A stretch of DNA of 64,000 nucleotides from Rhodomicrobium sp. (GTDB lineage: Bacteria > Pseudomonadota > Alphaproteobacteria > Rhizobiales > HXMU1428-3), in NCBI GenBank assembly GCA_021604665.1, contig BQJK01000003.1:186001-250000 (forward strand), given 5' to 3'. The notes under the pieces are model-generated. The model did not search any database. It was not told the DNA's origin and saw only the letters and a program-made list of their open reading frames with translations. Numbering within the stretch: the stretch's first letter is position 1; every line of letters starts with the position of its first letter. Both the position numbers and the translations under genes were made by a program. Of the stretch, positions 36,166 through 44,651 are shown in pieces.

Positions 36166-36258
36166 CGGGCTATTCTGCGGCTGCGTGGCAGCGCAGGCCC
36201 TCCGATGGGGCGCGCAATATTTTTTGCGCCCTTATGGGGCGCAAAATGCGCGGGCCGG
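36166..36258. repeat. dispersed intergenic repeat, copy B
   Basis: Identical blocks to copy A (CGGGCTATTCTGCGGC at 36166-36181, GCGCAGGCCCTC, GCAAAATGCGCGGGCCGG at 36241-36258). It has its own inverted structure, GGGGCGCGCAA against TTGCGCCC. It sits between the two halves of methionine synthase. Confidence 0.75.
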
Positions 36259-36423
36259 AGGTTGGTTGCGGTTTTAGCTGTTTTGTAACAACCATGTTTT
36301 CTTCTTGCGCTTCAGGTTCCCCACTCGCAATCGCGATCAGGGTGCGCAATATTTTGTACTGCTCCATTTTCTGCCTTCAGTTGCTATGAGGGCATCAATT
36401 TACTCTTTTCTCTGTTCATAAGT

Positions 36424-37479
36424 TTACGCATGCACGAAGGGCTCGAGGCCGGAGAGGCGCATTTTAACCGGCACTTCAGGGGTGACGCGTGGTTTATATG
36501 GGGCCACGGCTTTTGCAATGGCAGCTATGTGAGCGGGGGTGGAGCCGCAGCAGCCGCCGATCATGTTGATCATGCCTTCTTTGGCCCAGCCTTCAATTTT
36601 GGCGGCCATCTCATCTGGCGTTTCATCATATTCGCCCATCTCATTTGGCAAGCCGGCATTGGGGTAGGCGCTGATATTACAATCTGCGACCTTGTGCAAT
36701 TCTTGGATGGCCGGGCGTAATTGTTCTGCACCGAAAGAGCAATTCAGCCCAATGGAAAAGGGCTTTAAATGGCGCATGGAATAAAAGAAGGCTTCTGGTG
36801 TCTGGCCAGAGAGATTGCGGCCGGAGAGGTCGGTTATGGTGCCGGAGATGAGAATGGGGAGTTTCAACCCCAGCTCTTCAAAGACTTGCAAAACGGCAAA
36901 ACCTGCAGCTTTTGCATTGAGCGTATCGAAGATTGTCTCGATCAAAATTACATCCACACCGCCTTCAATCAGCCCTTTGGTTTGGGCGGAATAGGCTTCC
37001 ACAAGCTCATCAAATGTAACATTGCGATAGCCGGGGTTGTTTACATCTGGTGAGATAGAGGCTGTGCGGTTGGTTGGCCCAACTGCGCCGGCTACAAAGC
37101 GCGGCTTCTCTGGTGTTTTCTCTGTCCATTCAAGGGCGGCTCTTTTGGCGACTTTGGCGGCTTCAACATTAATTTCATAGGCGAGCTCTTCCATGCCGTA
37201 ATCTGCCATGGATATGGTTGTGCCGTTGAAGGTGTTGGTCTCGATGATATCTGCGCCAGCGGCAAGATATTCGCCGTGTATCTCTTTGATGATTTCTGGC
37301 TGGGTTAGGCTCAAAAGATCGTTATTGCCTTTTACATCGCTTGGCCAATCTTTAAAACGATCACCGCGATAGTCTGCCTCGCCCAACTTATAGCGCTGGA
37401 TCATTGTGCCCATAGCACCGTCAATGATCAGGATGCGCTCGTTGCAGGCTTTGATAAATTCGTCTGTTCTATTGGTCAT
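36424..37479 (-). CDS. metH: methionine synthase, homocysteine-binding part (split MetH)
   Basis: The N-terminal homocysteine S-methyltransferase module of MetH as a separate gene (351 residues). Hallmarks are [20 protein letters not shown] at the start, [29 protein letters not shown], and the zinc-binding [16 protein letters not shown] near the end. It holds the Zn that activates homocysteine; the methyl-carrying part is the next gene. Separate genes are known in several alphaproteobacteria, so this is not a frameshift: each half has its own start and stop and 257 bases lie between them. Confidence 0.93.
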   Translation of the reverse strand: MTNRTDEFIKACNERILIIDGAMGTMIQRYKLGEADYRGDRFKDWPSDVKGNNDLLSLTQPEIIKEIHGEYLAAGADIIETNTFNGTTISMADYGMEELAYEINVEAAKVAKRAALEWTEKTPEKPRFVAGAVGPTNRTASISPDVNNPGYRNVTFDELVEAYSAQTKGLIEGGVDVILIETIFDTLNAKAAGFAVLQVFEELGLKLPILISGTITDLSGRNLSGQTPEAFFYSMRHLKPFSIGLNCSFGAEQLRPAIQELHKVADCNISAYPNAGLPNEMGEYDETPDEMAAKIEGWAKEGMINMIGGCCGSTPAHIAAIAKAVAPYKPRVTPEVPVKMRLSGLEPFVHA

Positions 37480-37524
37480 CTTCTTGCGCTTTCTATTCTT
37501 ACGCTTAAACGTCTCTAGCCTTAT

Positions 37525-38295
37525 TTAGCGGGTCGGGTTTGCTGGTGGCAGGTGGGCGGCCCTGCGCTCGCTATAGCGATCCACCAGATAGTCTTTTTTA
37601 CCCCTTGTTAGCAGGGTGAACTTTACCAATTCTTCCATCACATCAACCACCCGGTCATAAAGGGGGCTATCTTTCATGCGGCCATACTCATCAAATTCTG
37701 TATAGGCCCTGGGTACTGAAGACTGGTTGGGGATGACGAGCATGCGCATCCAGCGGCCAAGGACACGCAGGGAATTAACAGAGTTAAATGATTGCGAGCC
37801 ACCACATACTTGCATCACAGCCAGGGTGCGGCCCTGGGTTGGGCGCACGGACCCTTTGGCAAGGGGGATATGATCAATCTGATTTTTCAGTACAGCAGAG
37901 ACGGTGCCATGCCGCTCAGGTGAGGACCAGACATGGCCATCGGCCCAGAGGGCGAGCTCCATCAGTTCTTGGCATTTGGGGTGATCATCTGTGCCGGGGC
38001 CTGGGAGCGGCAGCTCTCTCGGGTCGAAAATATTTACCTCGGCGCCGAGTGATATGAGGATGCGGGCCGCTTCCTCTACCAGTAGACGGCTGTAGGAAAC
38101 TTCGCGGCACGAGCCGTAGAGTAACAGGAACTTTGGCGCTTCTGTTAGCTCCGCTTCGCTCAATCCGAGTTTTTCATGTGCGGGCAGGGCCAAATAATCT
38201 GGATTTATGTTTGGCGTTGAAAGATCTTCCCAGACTTTAGAGCCGGTATAGATGCTGTCATTTTTTCGATCTATGGTCATTTTATCAGCGCTCAT
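37525..38295 (-). CDS. arsH: NADPH-dependent FMN reductase, ArsH-like
   Basis: A flavodoxin-like ArsH protein of ~256 residues. The FMN phosphate loop is [20 protein letters not shown], with later [14 protein letters not shown]-like [20 protein letters not shown] and [20 protein letters not shown]. ArsH enzymes reduce flavin and can oxidise or detoxify arsenicals and other compounds. It is often linked to ars operons, but here it lies inside the methionine cluster, between metF and metH, without other arsenic genes. The start ATG 38295 is 9 bases downstream of the metF stop. Its role in methyl metabolism is open. Confidence 0.88.
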   Translation of the reverse strand: MSADKMTIDRKNDSIYTGSKVWEDLSTPNINPDYLALPAHEKLGLSEAELTEAPKFLLLYGSCREVSYSRLLVEEAARILISLGAEVNIFDPRELPLPGPGTDDHPKCQELMELALWADGHVWSSPERHGTVSAVLKNQIDHIPLAKGSVRPTQGRTLAVMQVCGGSQSFNSVNSLRVLGRWMRMLVIPNQSSVPRAYTEFDEYGRMKDSPLYDRVVDVMEELVKFTLLTRGKKDYLVDRYSERRAAHLPPANPTR

Positions 38296-38303
38296 AGTCA
38301 GGT

Positions 38304-39209
38304 TTAGTTTTTTGCATGATTTACAGGGCGGAAACCCAGCATGTGGCAAATGGCATAAACAAGGTCGGCTCTATTTAAGGTGTAGAAATGTAAGTCGCGG
38401 ATGCCCTCATCTACAAGGTCCATAACCTGCTCAACGGCAATGGCTGCTGAGACCAGTTTGGCGGTTTGCGGGTCTTCATCCAGCCCTTCATAGCGGGCGC
38501 TGAGCCATGGTGGGACGGTGGCCCCGCTAGAAGCCGCGAATTTCGTCATGGTTTTAAAATTCAGGATCGGGATGATGCCAGGAATGATAGGGATGGTTAT
38601 GCCAGCCGCGCGTATTTTATCCATATATCTATAATAATGATCATTATCGAAAAAGAACTGGGTTATCGCTCTTGTGGCGCCGGCGTCAATTTTGGCTTTC
38701 AGCAGCTCAATATCAGCATCGATGCTAGCGCTTTCCGGGTGCTTTTCAGGATAAGCCGAAACGGAGATTTCAAAATCGTCTGATATTGCCTTGATGCCTT
38801 TGATTAGCTCAACACTGGATTGATATCCACCAGGATGGGGGGTATAGGCGGTGCCGATACCTTCGGGTGGGTCGCCGCGTAGTGCGACAATGTGATTAAC
38901 CCCGGCTTCATGATAAGAGCGGATGACGTCATCTACCTCATCTTTGGTGGCGGAAACACAGGTTAGGTGGGCGGCAGGCTTCAAGCTGGTGTCGCTCACC
39001 AGCTTTGCAACTGTGTTGTGTGTGCGCTCCCTTGTGGAGCCGCCAGCGCCATAGGTGACGGAGACAAAATTTGGGGCGAGCGGTTCCAGGCGGCGGATAG
39101 ATTGCCACAAGGTTTCTTCCATCTTCGCGGTTTTGGGCGGGAAGAATTCAAATGAGATTGTGAGGGCATCTGCGCTCACATCAAGGTGACTGCGTTTTCC
39201 GTGGCTCAT
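38304..39209 (-). CDS. metF: 5,10-methylenetetrahydrofolate reductase
   Basis: FAD enzyme that makes 5-methyl-THF, the methyl donor for MetH. Markers are [18 protein letters not shown] at the start, [13 protein letters not shown], and [19 protein letters not shown], with [16 protein letters not shown]-like [20 protein letters not shown]. Length 301 is normal. ATG 39209 is preceded by AAAGGA, and the gene starts 10 bases after the regulator stop, so it is co-transcribed with it. Confidence 0.95.
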   Translation of the reverse strand: MSHGKRSHLDVSADALTISFEFFPPKTAKMEETLWQSIRRLEPLAPNFVSVTYGAGGSTRERTHNTVAKLVSDTSLKPAAHLTCVSATKDEVDDVIRSYHEAGVNHIVALRGDPPEGIGTAYTPHPGGYQSSVELIKGIKAISDDFEISVSAYPEKHPESASIDADIELLKAKIDAGATRAITQFFFDNDHYYRYMDKIRAAGITIPIIPGIIPILNFKTMTKFAASSGATVPPWLSARYEGLDEDPQTAKLVSAAIAVEQVMDLVDEGIRDLHFYTLNRADLVYAICHMLGFRPVNHAKN

Positions 39210-39219
39210 GTGGGGTCCT

Positions 39220-40176
39220 TTATTTGCTGGCAAGCCAGAGCGAAACATCCAGCGCATTTTCTTGTGTTGTTGTAGAGGGGAGGCGCTTAAACGCCAGGCC
39301 CTTAAGACCTGTGCCTTTTAAGAATTGCCAAAGCTGATCTTCACTGAATCCCAGGCGCTGATGAGCAAAATTGACCCGTAGCTGTTCCTGCTTATGGGGG
39401 GCAAAGTCAACGATAAGCAAGCGGCCGCCTGTTTTCAGTAAGCGGGCGGCTTCTATGCAGGCGTGTTTTGGTTCTGCGAAGAAATGCAAAATCTGATGCA
39501 TGATGACGGTGTCTGCTAAATTATCTTCAAGCGGCAGGTTGGTGATGTCGCCATGGCGCAGTTCGCAAGAGGTTATACTCAACCGGTCGAGCCGGGCACG
39601 GGCATGGCGGAGCATCTCTTTATTAATATCAATACCGATGCCGGTTTTGAAAAGATGGTGAAACCGCTCGAGTATGCGGCCTGTGCCTGTGCCGAGGTCG
39701 ATTAATTTTTCAACCTGAGTATCACCCAGCAAGGTTTCCATTTCGTCTTCTACCAGCTCTTCGCGAATGTAAAGGCTGCGGATGCTGTCCCAGTCTTTGG
39801 CGTGGGTTTTGAAATAGGCTTGTGCTTCACCAGCCCGAGCAGCCATGACTTTATCTGCCTGTTGGCGATCTTTGTTGAAGGTTTTATCTGCCGGGTTGGC
39901 GGCTGTGAGCAGCTTGGTCACAAGCGCTGCGGGGGCACCGTCTCTTGCGATGCGGTAATAAACCCAGGAGCCTTCCTGAAAGCGCTCAATGAGGCCAGCG
40001 CCGGTCAGGAGCTTCAGGTGGCGGCTTAAGCGGGGCTGGCTTTGGCCCATTATCTCGGTCAGGTCTTTCACGTTATGCTCAGCGCGGCTTAATAGCACAA
40101 GAAGGCGAAGGCGGGTTTGGTCGCCTGCTGCCTTCAGGGCGCTTAACAGCTCGTCTTTGCTGAGGGTGGTGGACAC
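39220..40176 (-). CDS. sahR: ArsR-family regulator fused to a SAM-dependent methyltransferase domain (SahR-like)
   Basis: A ~318-residue fusion. The N-terminal ~80 residues form an ArsR winged helix (DQTRLRLLVLLSRAEHNVKD, SQPRLSRHLKLLTGAGLIER). The C-terminal part is a class I methyltransferase fold with LIDLGTGTGRILE as the SAM-binding motif I and LADTVIMHQILHFF. This architecture at the head of a metF/metH cluster is that of SahR, which senses S-adenosylhomocysteine and represses methionine-cycle genes in proteobacteria (known for the family, not tested here). The start is a GTG at 40176. A perfect operator-like palindrome sits upstream at 40327. The MT domain is likely a sensor rather than an enzyme. 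Confidence 0.82.
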   Translation of the reverse strand: MSTTLSKDELLSALKAAGDQTRLRLLVLLSRAEHNVKDLTEIMGQSQPRLSRHLKLLTGAGLIERFQEGSWVYYRIARDGAPAALVTKLLTAANPADKTFNKDRQQADKVMAARAGEAQAYFKTHAKDWDSIRSLYIREELVEDEMETLLGDTQVEKLIDLGTGTGRILERFHHLFKTGIGIDINKEMLRHARARLDRLSITSCELRHGDITNLPLEDNLADTVIMHQILHFFAEPKHACIEAARLLKTGGRLLIVDFAPHKQEQLRVNFAHQRLGFSEDQLWQFLKGTGLKGLAFKRLPSTTTQENALDVSLWLASK

Positions 40177-40325
40177 GTTGTGAGACCTTTTACACCAAGA
40201 TAGATTGCCGATTGCTTGAGATTAGCCAGGTGCGGTGATCCAGGGTTTCGTGAGCGGGGCCTTAAGGCCAGCTCATGTTCACAAATCAAAGATCAAAGCG
40301 GTTACTGATATCTCAATCCTTCGGT

Positions 40326-40353
40326 AACATATAAAGAAATCTTTATATGTCAA
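40326..40353 (-). promoter_or_regulatory. putative promoter of the sahR-metF-arsH-metH cluster
   Basis: On the minus strand -35 TTGACA (40348-40353) and -10 TATGTT (40326-40331), 16 bases apart. The predicted start near 40319 leaves a ~140-base untranslated leader with a GGCCTTAAGGCC hairpin (40258-40269, flanked by GAGC/GCTC). Confidence 0.6.
40327..40350. promoter_or_regulatory. putative SahR operator
   Basis: An 11-bp perfect inverted repeat, ACATATAAAGA and TCTTTATATGT, with a two-base spacer AA. It occupies the space between -35 and -10 of the cluster promoter and abuts the stop codon of the upstream gene. A symmetric, AT-rich site of this kind is expected of ArsR-type regulators and closely resembles the SahR motif as I remember it. 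Confidence 0.75.
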
Positions 40354-40811
40354 TAGGCAATCAACATAGTGCCAAGACCAATGAGGCAAATGAGCTTGAT
40401 AACTTCAAGAAGTTTGAAGAGCTTATGGGGTGTCTCGTTGGCGGGGCGCTCACCTTTGTGATAGGCGGAGATGTTAGCAAATAATTTTGGGCGTAGGTAA
40501 AAACGCTGAAAAAGAAAGCTTAACAGCACCACAGAGAAGATCAGCCAGCTATAGCTGTTTTTCTGAGAGAAGATCATTGTGGTGGTGATTAAAACAAGAA
40601 ACAGAAACTCAACCCGGTGAAAAAGGGTGAAGGTTGCGCGGCCAACTTCAAGGGCGAGGGCTTTTTCTAGCCCTTCAGCTTTGAACTTTGCTGGCGTTGC
40701 GACAAAGCTATGGCCAATCACGGCACCTGCCCATAAAAATGGCATTGCATCCGGGACAACTGTAGCCCAGCGATAAGGGCTATCTGCCAGATAAGTGAAA
40801 ATTTCAAACAT
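40350..40811 (-). CDS. DUF4149/TMEM205-like membrane protein
   Basis: A 153-residue integral membrane protein with about four transmembrane segments (MPFLWAGAVIGHSFVA; FLFLVLITTTMIFS; SWLIFSVVLLSFLFQRF; LIKLICLIGLGTMLIAY-like C-terminus). The FxWAGAxIGHSF...RAT pattern with helix-breaking glycines matches DUF4149/TMEM205-type proteins, whose function in bacteria is unknown. Its stop codon touches the putative SahR operator, so read-through between the two units is possible. Confidence 0.65.
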   Translation of the reverse strand: MFEIFTYLADSPYRWATVVPDAMPFLWAGAVIGHSFVATPAKFKAEGLEKALALEVGRATFTLFHRVEFLFLVLITTTMIFSQKNSYSWLIFSVVLLSFLFQRFYLRPKLFANISAYHKGERPANETPHKLFKLLEVIKLICLIGLGTMLIAY

Positions 40812-40901
40812 GGGGCAAGCTTTCCTGGTGGGTGTTTTTATTGGGTTGCGCTTTTGGCTTCTCAGGATAAGGGGGGCGAAAAGTGCTGAGCTTTTAGTCT
40901 A

Positions 40902-41405
40902 TCAGCTCTTTGGCATACCATCCTTTGATATATCTCCAACATATTGACCATTTTTAAAAGCGGCTGGAGCTATGAACTGGCCATTAAAAAACATCGCGAG
41001 CTGGAGGCTTTCTGCTATGCGCTCGGCCCGGTCGATGAATAAGAGGCCGATATCCTGACCGCAAACCTCTATGGCGGTTTCTCTAAAGAGCTGGAGCCAT
41101 ATAGTAAAATGAGCTGGGTTTACACCAGATAAAGCCGCATGTTTTGGCACTGGACGGCCTTTATACTCGCCTGATTTCAAGGCGATAGAGCGCCAGAACT
41201 GGCACATTTTAGCAAGATGGGTTGGCCAGTTATCTTTTATCACATCATTAAATAGAGGGCCGAGCTGCTGATGTGTGCGTATGCGATCATAGAAGCGCAG
41301 TACCAGCTGTTCAATCATCTCTTCTGTTATGGCCTCATGCAGGGCCGTGCGAGGGCCGGATGAGACGCTGATATCTTCAGCTGATTTGTCTGTTCGGTTG
41401 GTCAT
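40902..41405 (-). CDS. group III truncated hemoglobin
   Basis: A 2-on-2 globin of ~167 residues. Group III features include MCQFWRSIALKSGEYKGRPVPK, the proximal His in KHAALSGVNPAHFTIWLQLF, and a C-terminal stretch LQLAMFFNGQFIA. A 20-residue unstructured N-terminal extension precedes the fold. Such hemoglobins bind O2 or NO and are tied to microaerobic or NO metabolism. It starts at ATG 41405 and lies alone between small unrelated genes. Confidence 0.88.
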   Translation of the reverse strand: MTNRTDKSAEDISVSSGPRTALHEAITEEMIEQLVLRFYDRIRTHQQLGPLFNDVIKDNWPTHLAKMCQFWRSIALKSGEYKGRPVPKHAALSGVNPAHFTIWLQLFRETAIEVCGQDIGLLFIDRAERIAESLQLAMFFNGQFIAPAAFKNGQYVGDISKDGMPKS

Positions 41406-41428
41406 ATTACTTACATCCTGGATGTGAC

Positions 41429-42073
41429 TTATTTTTTGGGCTGTTCTGCTGGTGTGTTTTCTTTTGATTTTTTGAAGAAATGCCAGGTGCCGTCTTTGCC
41501 AATTTCCGTTTCGTAATAATCATAGCGGTTTTGCTTTAGCATTCTTTCGGCAGCTGTAGGGCCCACTAGGCGAAAGAGATCTATCTCTTGTGCTTTGGTG
41601 AGTTTATCAAGCGGGGTGGCGGCAAGATAGGGCCATAAGAAATCACCGTTTTTGGTTTTTACGGGAGGGAGAGCAAACAGCTCTGCTAGCGCTGCCATTA
41701 TGTCTCTTGCGGTGCCGTCGCTGGAGTTGTTCTTCCAATGGGCGATGGGTTCACTGATATGCTCTTCTGAGAGAACAGGTGCTAGCTCGTTGGTCTCGAA
41801 TAAATCACGGAGCTCCTCTAGGTCACCGCTGGCGGCAGCGGCGGCGAGGTCTATCATCATGGTCTTTGTTAGATCTGGCAAATCATCCGGGTTGGTGACG
41901 AGACCTTGAATGGCTGTTGCTGGTGTCTTGGTCTCTGCGCTGCCTTCCAGAGCTTGCAAAGAGGGGGGCTGGAGGCAGGCAAAAACCATCAGGGCCAATA
42001 GCCCGATAAATGACCTTTTCAGCAGCCTGGAGTGTGCCATCATAGATTTTGTCATCGCTGGACTAAGTTGCAT
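41429..42073 (-). CDS. secreted protein of unknown function
   Basis: A 214-residue protein with a signal peptide (LKRSFIGLLALMVFACLQPP, cleaved near LQA-LE). The mature part is rich in charged and helical stretches (DLAAAAASGDLEELRDLFE, LFALPPVKTKNGDFLWPYLA) and ends PAEQPKK. ATG 42073 is supported by AAGGAGCG upstream. I recognise no family; similar secreted alphaproteobacterial proteins are common but uncharacterised. Co-transcription with the hemoglobin gene 23 bases downstream is plausible. Confidence 0.75.
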   Translation of the reverse strand: MQLSPAMTKSMMAHSRLLKRSFIGLLALMVFACLQPPSLQALEGSAETKTPATAIQGLVTNPDDLPDLTKTMMIDLAAAAASGDLEELRDLFETNELAPVLSEEHISEPIAHWKNNSSDGTARDIMAALAELFALPPVKTKNGDFLWPYLAATPLDKLTKAQEIDLFRLVGPTAAERMLKQNRYDYYETEIGKDGTWHFFKKSKENTPAEQPKK

Positions 42074-42233
42074 TTTGCTGCGCTCCTTGTTTATTCAAAG
42101 CCTCTTTTGTAGTTTGGGTTTGCTCAGCTTTGGTCATAACAATGTAATAAATCAGGACTAGGCCATCTGGATACTAAAAATTTAATCTTGCGGCTAAATA
42201 CCGTGATCTGAAAAATAGACTTAGCAGTGTTTT

Positions 42234-42878
42234 ATGACCCTCTTTACTGTTGTCTCATACTTTTTGACGGGAGTTGGCCTGGGCTTGCTAATTTCAGCAC
42301 CGGTCGGGCCGGTGAATGTGCTTTGTATTCAGCATAGTTTGCAACGGGGCTTTTTCGCCGGGCTGGCTGTCGGTTTTGGCGCCTTAATCGCTGATCTCTT
42401 TATTGCGGCGATGGCTGCCTTTGGAATTTCAGCTATTTCTGGTTTTATGAAAACTTATGAACCTTTGGTGCAGGTTGGCGGCGGTATTGTGTTGTTGCTG
42501 TTTGGCGTTCGGCTGTTTGTTTCTCATCCGCATTGGTCTGCTGATCAGGTAGAACAGCGAAGTGGGTTTATCACCCATCTTGGTGCATTGCCGCAGAGCT
42601 TTTTGCTGACAGTTACTAACCCTGGAGCGATCCTTGGTATTTTTGCAGTTGTTGGCAGTGCCGGGTCTGCTGTTGGGGGGCTCGAAACTCACTCAGAAGC
42701 TTTGATGCTGCTTGCTGGTATGGCGCTTGGTGCCTTTGCCTGGTGGGTTTGCCTTGCCAAACTTATCGCCAGCTTTAGGCAAAAACTTTCAGATGAAAGA
42801 CTGCGGCTGATTAATCAGATAGCGGGTGGGTTGCTGATTATATGTGCGCTTGCTTTATTTCTGAATGTGAGTTTATAA
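42234..42878 (+). CDS. LysE-type amino acid exporter
   Basis: A six-helix exporter of ~214 residues. The N-terminal SAPVGPVNVLCIQHSLQRGF and the glycine-rich GLAVGFGALIADLFIAAMA are the LysE/RhtB family pattern. It pumps small amino acids or metabolites out across the inner membrane; the substrate is unknown. ATG 42234 has no strong ribosome binding site. It is isolated between genes on the opposite strand. Confidence 0.88.
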   Translation: MTLFTVVSYFLTGVGLGLLISAPVGPVNVLCIQHSLQRGFFAGLAVGFGALIADLFIAAMAAFGISAISGFMKTYEPLVQVGGGIVLLLFGVRLFVSHPHWSADQVEQRSGFITHLGALPQSFLLTVTNPGAILGIFAVVGSAGSAVGGLETHSEALMLLAGMALGAFAWWVCLAKLIASFRQKLSDERLRLINQIAGGLLIICALALFLNVSL

Positions 42879-42886
42879 GGCGGCGC

Positions 42887-43132
42887 TTATTGGGTGACGC
42901 GGTCGAGGGAGAATTCACCATTACTGATGCGGATGCTTAGATCCTTAATCATGGTGGAGACGGCATCTTCTCCATATGAGGAAACAAGATCGGTTAGGGC
43001 TGCAAAGAGAGATGCACCGGCTATGGTTTCTGGCTCTAACCCGGCGATGATTGCTTCTTCCCAGGCGTCAATGATGTAGCTTAACGCTTCTGCATTTAGG
43101 ACAGTCTCTTCGCCATGTATCCTAAACGTCAT
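42887..43132 (-). CDS. conserved small protein of unknown function
   Basis: An 81-residue acidic helical protein (MTFRIHGEETVLNAEAL, then DAWEEAIIAGLEPETIAGAS). ATG 43132 has GGAG 7 bases upstream, better placed than the GTG at 43144. No membrane segment, signal or known motif is seen. It is convergent with the LysE gene and single. Confidence 0.65.
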   Translation of the reverse strand: MTFRIHGEETVLNAEALSYIIDAWEEAIIAGLEPETIAGASLFAALTDLVSSYGEDAVSTMIKDLSIRISNGEFSLDRVTQ

Positions 43133-43281
43133 AAACCACTCCACCTTTGCCCTGTTTTGTTTGCTGAGACGCTATTCATACAAAGCTGCGTGCATGATGA
43201 AAAGGCCAAGCTCTATACAAGGTAAATGAGTGGAAAATCAGAGAGGGGGATTTGATCGTAATGAGCTAACAAATGTTAGCG

Positions 43282-43671
43282 TTAACGGTTGGCAACCAGT
43301 TTTTCTGCGATATCGATCCCTTCATCAAGGAAATGATCAATCGCCACTTTGGCAGAGGGGGTGCAGTGCCGGTAGGTGCGCTGGAAACTGCGATAGCCTT
43401 TATTAAAGCTCTTGGTTAGTTTCAGCTTCCGTTTCACTGTTTGCCCTTCAGCGCTGATCAGCTGTTCCATCTTTTTACGCCAGGCCTGTTGGTCATTTAT
43501 GCCGCAAAGGGCCCTGAGGTAATGCACAGCACCTAGAATCTCACTCAAACGCAGCAGGCTTGCGTCATAGGGCCGGTTCTCAGCGGCGCTGTGGGCCTCT
43601 TTTAGGCTGGTGCTGAGTAATAAGGTGGCAAGAAAAATGGCCACGACACTATTTTTAAGTGGTTTACGCAT
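43282..43671 (-). CDS. TIGR02301-family secreted protein
   Basis: A 129-residue exported protein (signal SVVAIFLATLLLSTSLKEAHSA). The mature part has RLSEILGAVHYLRALCGINDQQAWRKKM and the later FQRTYRHCTPSAKVAIDHFL. This cysteine-containing pattern with R-S-F-Q-R-T-Y is that of the alphaproteobacterial TIGR02301/DUF2385 family, unknown in function and near-universal in the class. Confidence 0.85.
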   Translation of the reverse strand: MRKPLKNSVVAIFLATLLLSTSLKEAHSAAENRPYDASLLRLSEILGAVHYLRALCGINDQQAWRKKMEQLISAEGQTVKRKLKLTKSFNKGYRSFQRTYRHCTPSAKVAIDHFLDEGIDIAEKLVANR

Positions 43672-43961
43672 CTTGGGGGCTATTCTGTTTGCATTTTCAT
43701 AACTGGATAGATGTCTCTGATGCGGCTAGCATATATCAGATATTACGGTTTAAGGGGGGAATCTTTGGCTCTTCCCCGGTCTCTTTATGTTAATGATGGC
43801 TGATCGGCATAATAATAGACATATCAGCGAATTTTTTTGAAAATTTGACGGATGCGGGTTGCAAATTTTGCAAAAGCCTTTATCACTCTTTCTCTCTTGC
43901 GGTGCCCTGGGGAAATGGTTATTCTCCGGCGCATCTGATCTGGAAATTTCCAGTTATTTAT

Positions 43962-44036
43962 TGGGGCGTGGCCAAATGGCAAGGCAGCGGCTTTTGGTGT
44001 CGAAGATTGAAGGTTCGAATCCTTCCGCCCCAGCCA
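43962..44036 (+). tRNA. trnQ: tRNA-Gln (anticodon TTG)
   Basis: A 75-base cloverleaf: acceptor TGGGGCG/CGCCCCA, D-arm with AAATGGCAA loop, anticodon loop TTTTGGT (TTG reading CAA), TTCGAAT T-loop between GAAGG/CCTTC, and encoded CCA. The anticodon stem has one G-A end mismatch and one G-U. The 3' end is duplicated in the flanking tandem repeat. Confidence 0.92.
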
Positions 44037-44306
44037 CAAACTTTTGAAGACTCCACTTAAATTGAGTTTTTTATCGTGACTTTCATCCTAATGATTAGGG
44101 CGGAAGTTTTTTTGTTTGCGCGTCCTCGTTCGCTAACGCTCACTGCGGGCGACGCGTGGCCACCCCAGCCACAAACTCTTGAAGAATCCACTTAGAATTG
44201 AGTTTTTTATTGTGACTTTCGTCCTGATGATTAGGGCGGAAGGTTTTTTGTTTGCGCGTCCTCGTTCGCTGACGCTCACTGTGGGCGACGCGTGAACCAC
44301 CCCAGC
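44028..44306 (+). repeat. 136-bp tandem repeat following tRNA-Gln
   Basis: Two complete 136-bp units (44028-44163 and 44164-44299) and the start of a third (44300-44306, CCCCAGC). Each starts with the tRNA 3'-terminal sequence CCCCAGCCA. Each contains a hairpin-plus-T-run terminator (CCTAAT/ATTAGG before the T-run) and an end piece rich in CGCGTC/GACGCG. The units differ at around ten positions, so the duplication is not recent. The second unit repeats the tRNA tail, as an old attachment or unequal crossing-over product could do. Confidence 0.85.
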
Positions 44307-44322
44307 TAAATTAGATTTTTGT

Positions 44323-44393
44323 CTCACGGGCTATAGCAGCTGCGCTGCCGCCCTCCGACGGGGCAGCGCTAAGCGCTGACGGCCTGGCGGTCT
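44323..44393. repeat. dispersed intergenic repeat, copy C (partial)
   Basis: Shares TCTCACGGGCTAT and GCCCTCCGACGGGG-type sequence with copy B, but lacks the GCAAAATGCGCGGGCC end. It lies just behind the 136-bp repeats. Confidence 0.55.
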
Positions 44394-44608
44394 ACGTTTT
44401 ACTCTCTCAGCAAATTTTGGGTTTTTATGTATTTGAGACTTTGGGGCGGGGTAAAATCTTTGTGGCTTGTTGTGCTGCAATACTAAATTTCTACCCGGTG
44501 CTTAGACTGGGCCGCGCGGCGTTTTGCGTGGGTGGCTAGAATGGATAAGTAGATTGCCAGAAATTAGCGGTTGCCTTTGGTGGCAGCCCAATCCTTGAGA
44601 AAAGAGAA

Positions 44609-44646
44609 GAAGCAGGAAGCGCGGTCGGGGGGGCGCCTCCTGCTTC
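44609..44646 (-). terminator. rho-independent terminator after the efflux operon
   Basis: GAAGCAGGA (44609-44617) and TCCTGCTTC (44638-44646) with inner GCGC/GCGC pairs form the stem. On the minus strand it is followed by TTCTCTTTTC, directly after the pump gene. Confidence 0.78.
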
Positions 44647-44651
44647 GGGCG

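Noticed and set aside
40177-40320. SAM or SAH riboswitch in the leader of the methionine cluster
   Set aside because: I could not match the conserved cores of SAM-II, SAM/SAH or SAH riboswitches; only a simple hairpin was convincing, and the ArsR-type operator explains regulation better.
43282-44300. Prophage or integrative element at tRNA-Gln
   Set aside because: No integrase, phage or conjugation gene is next to the tRNA; only a short tandem duplication remains.
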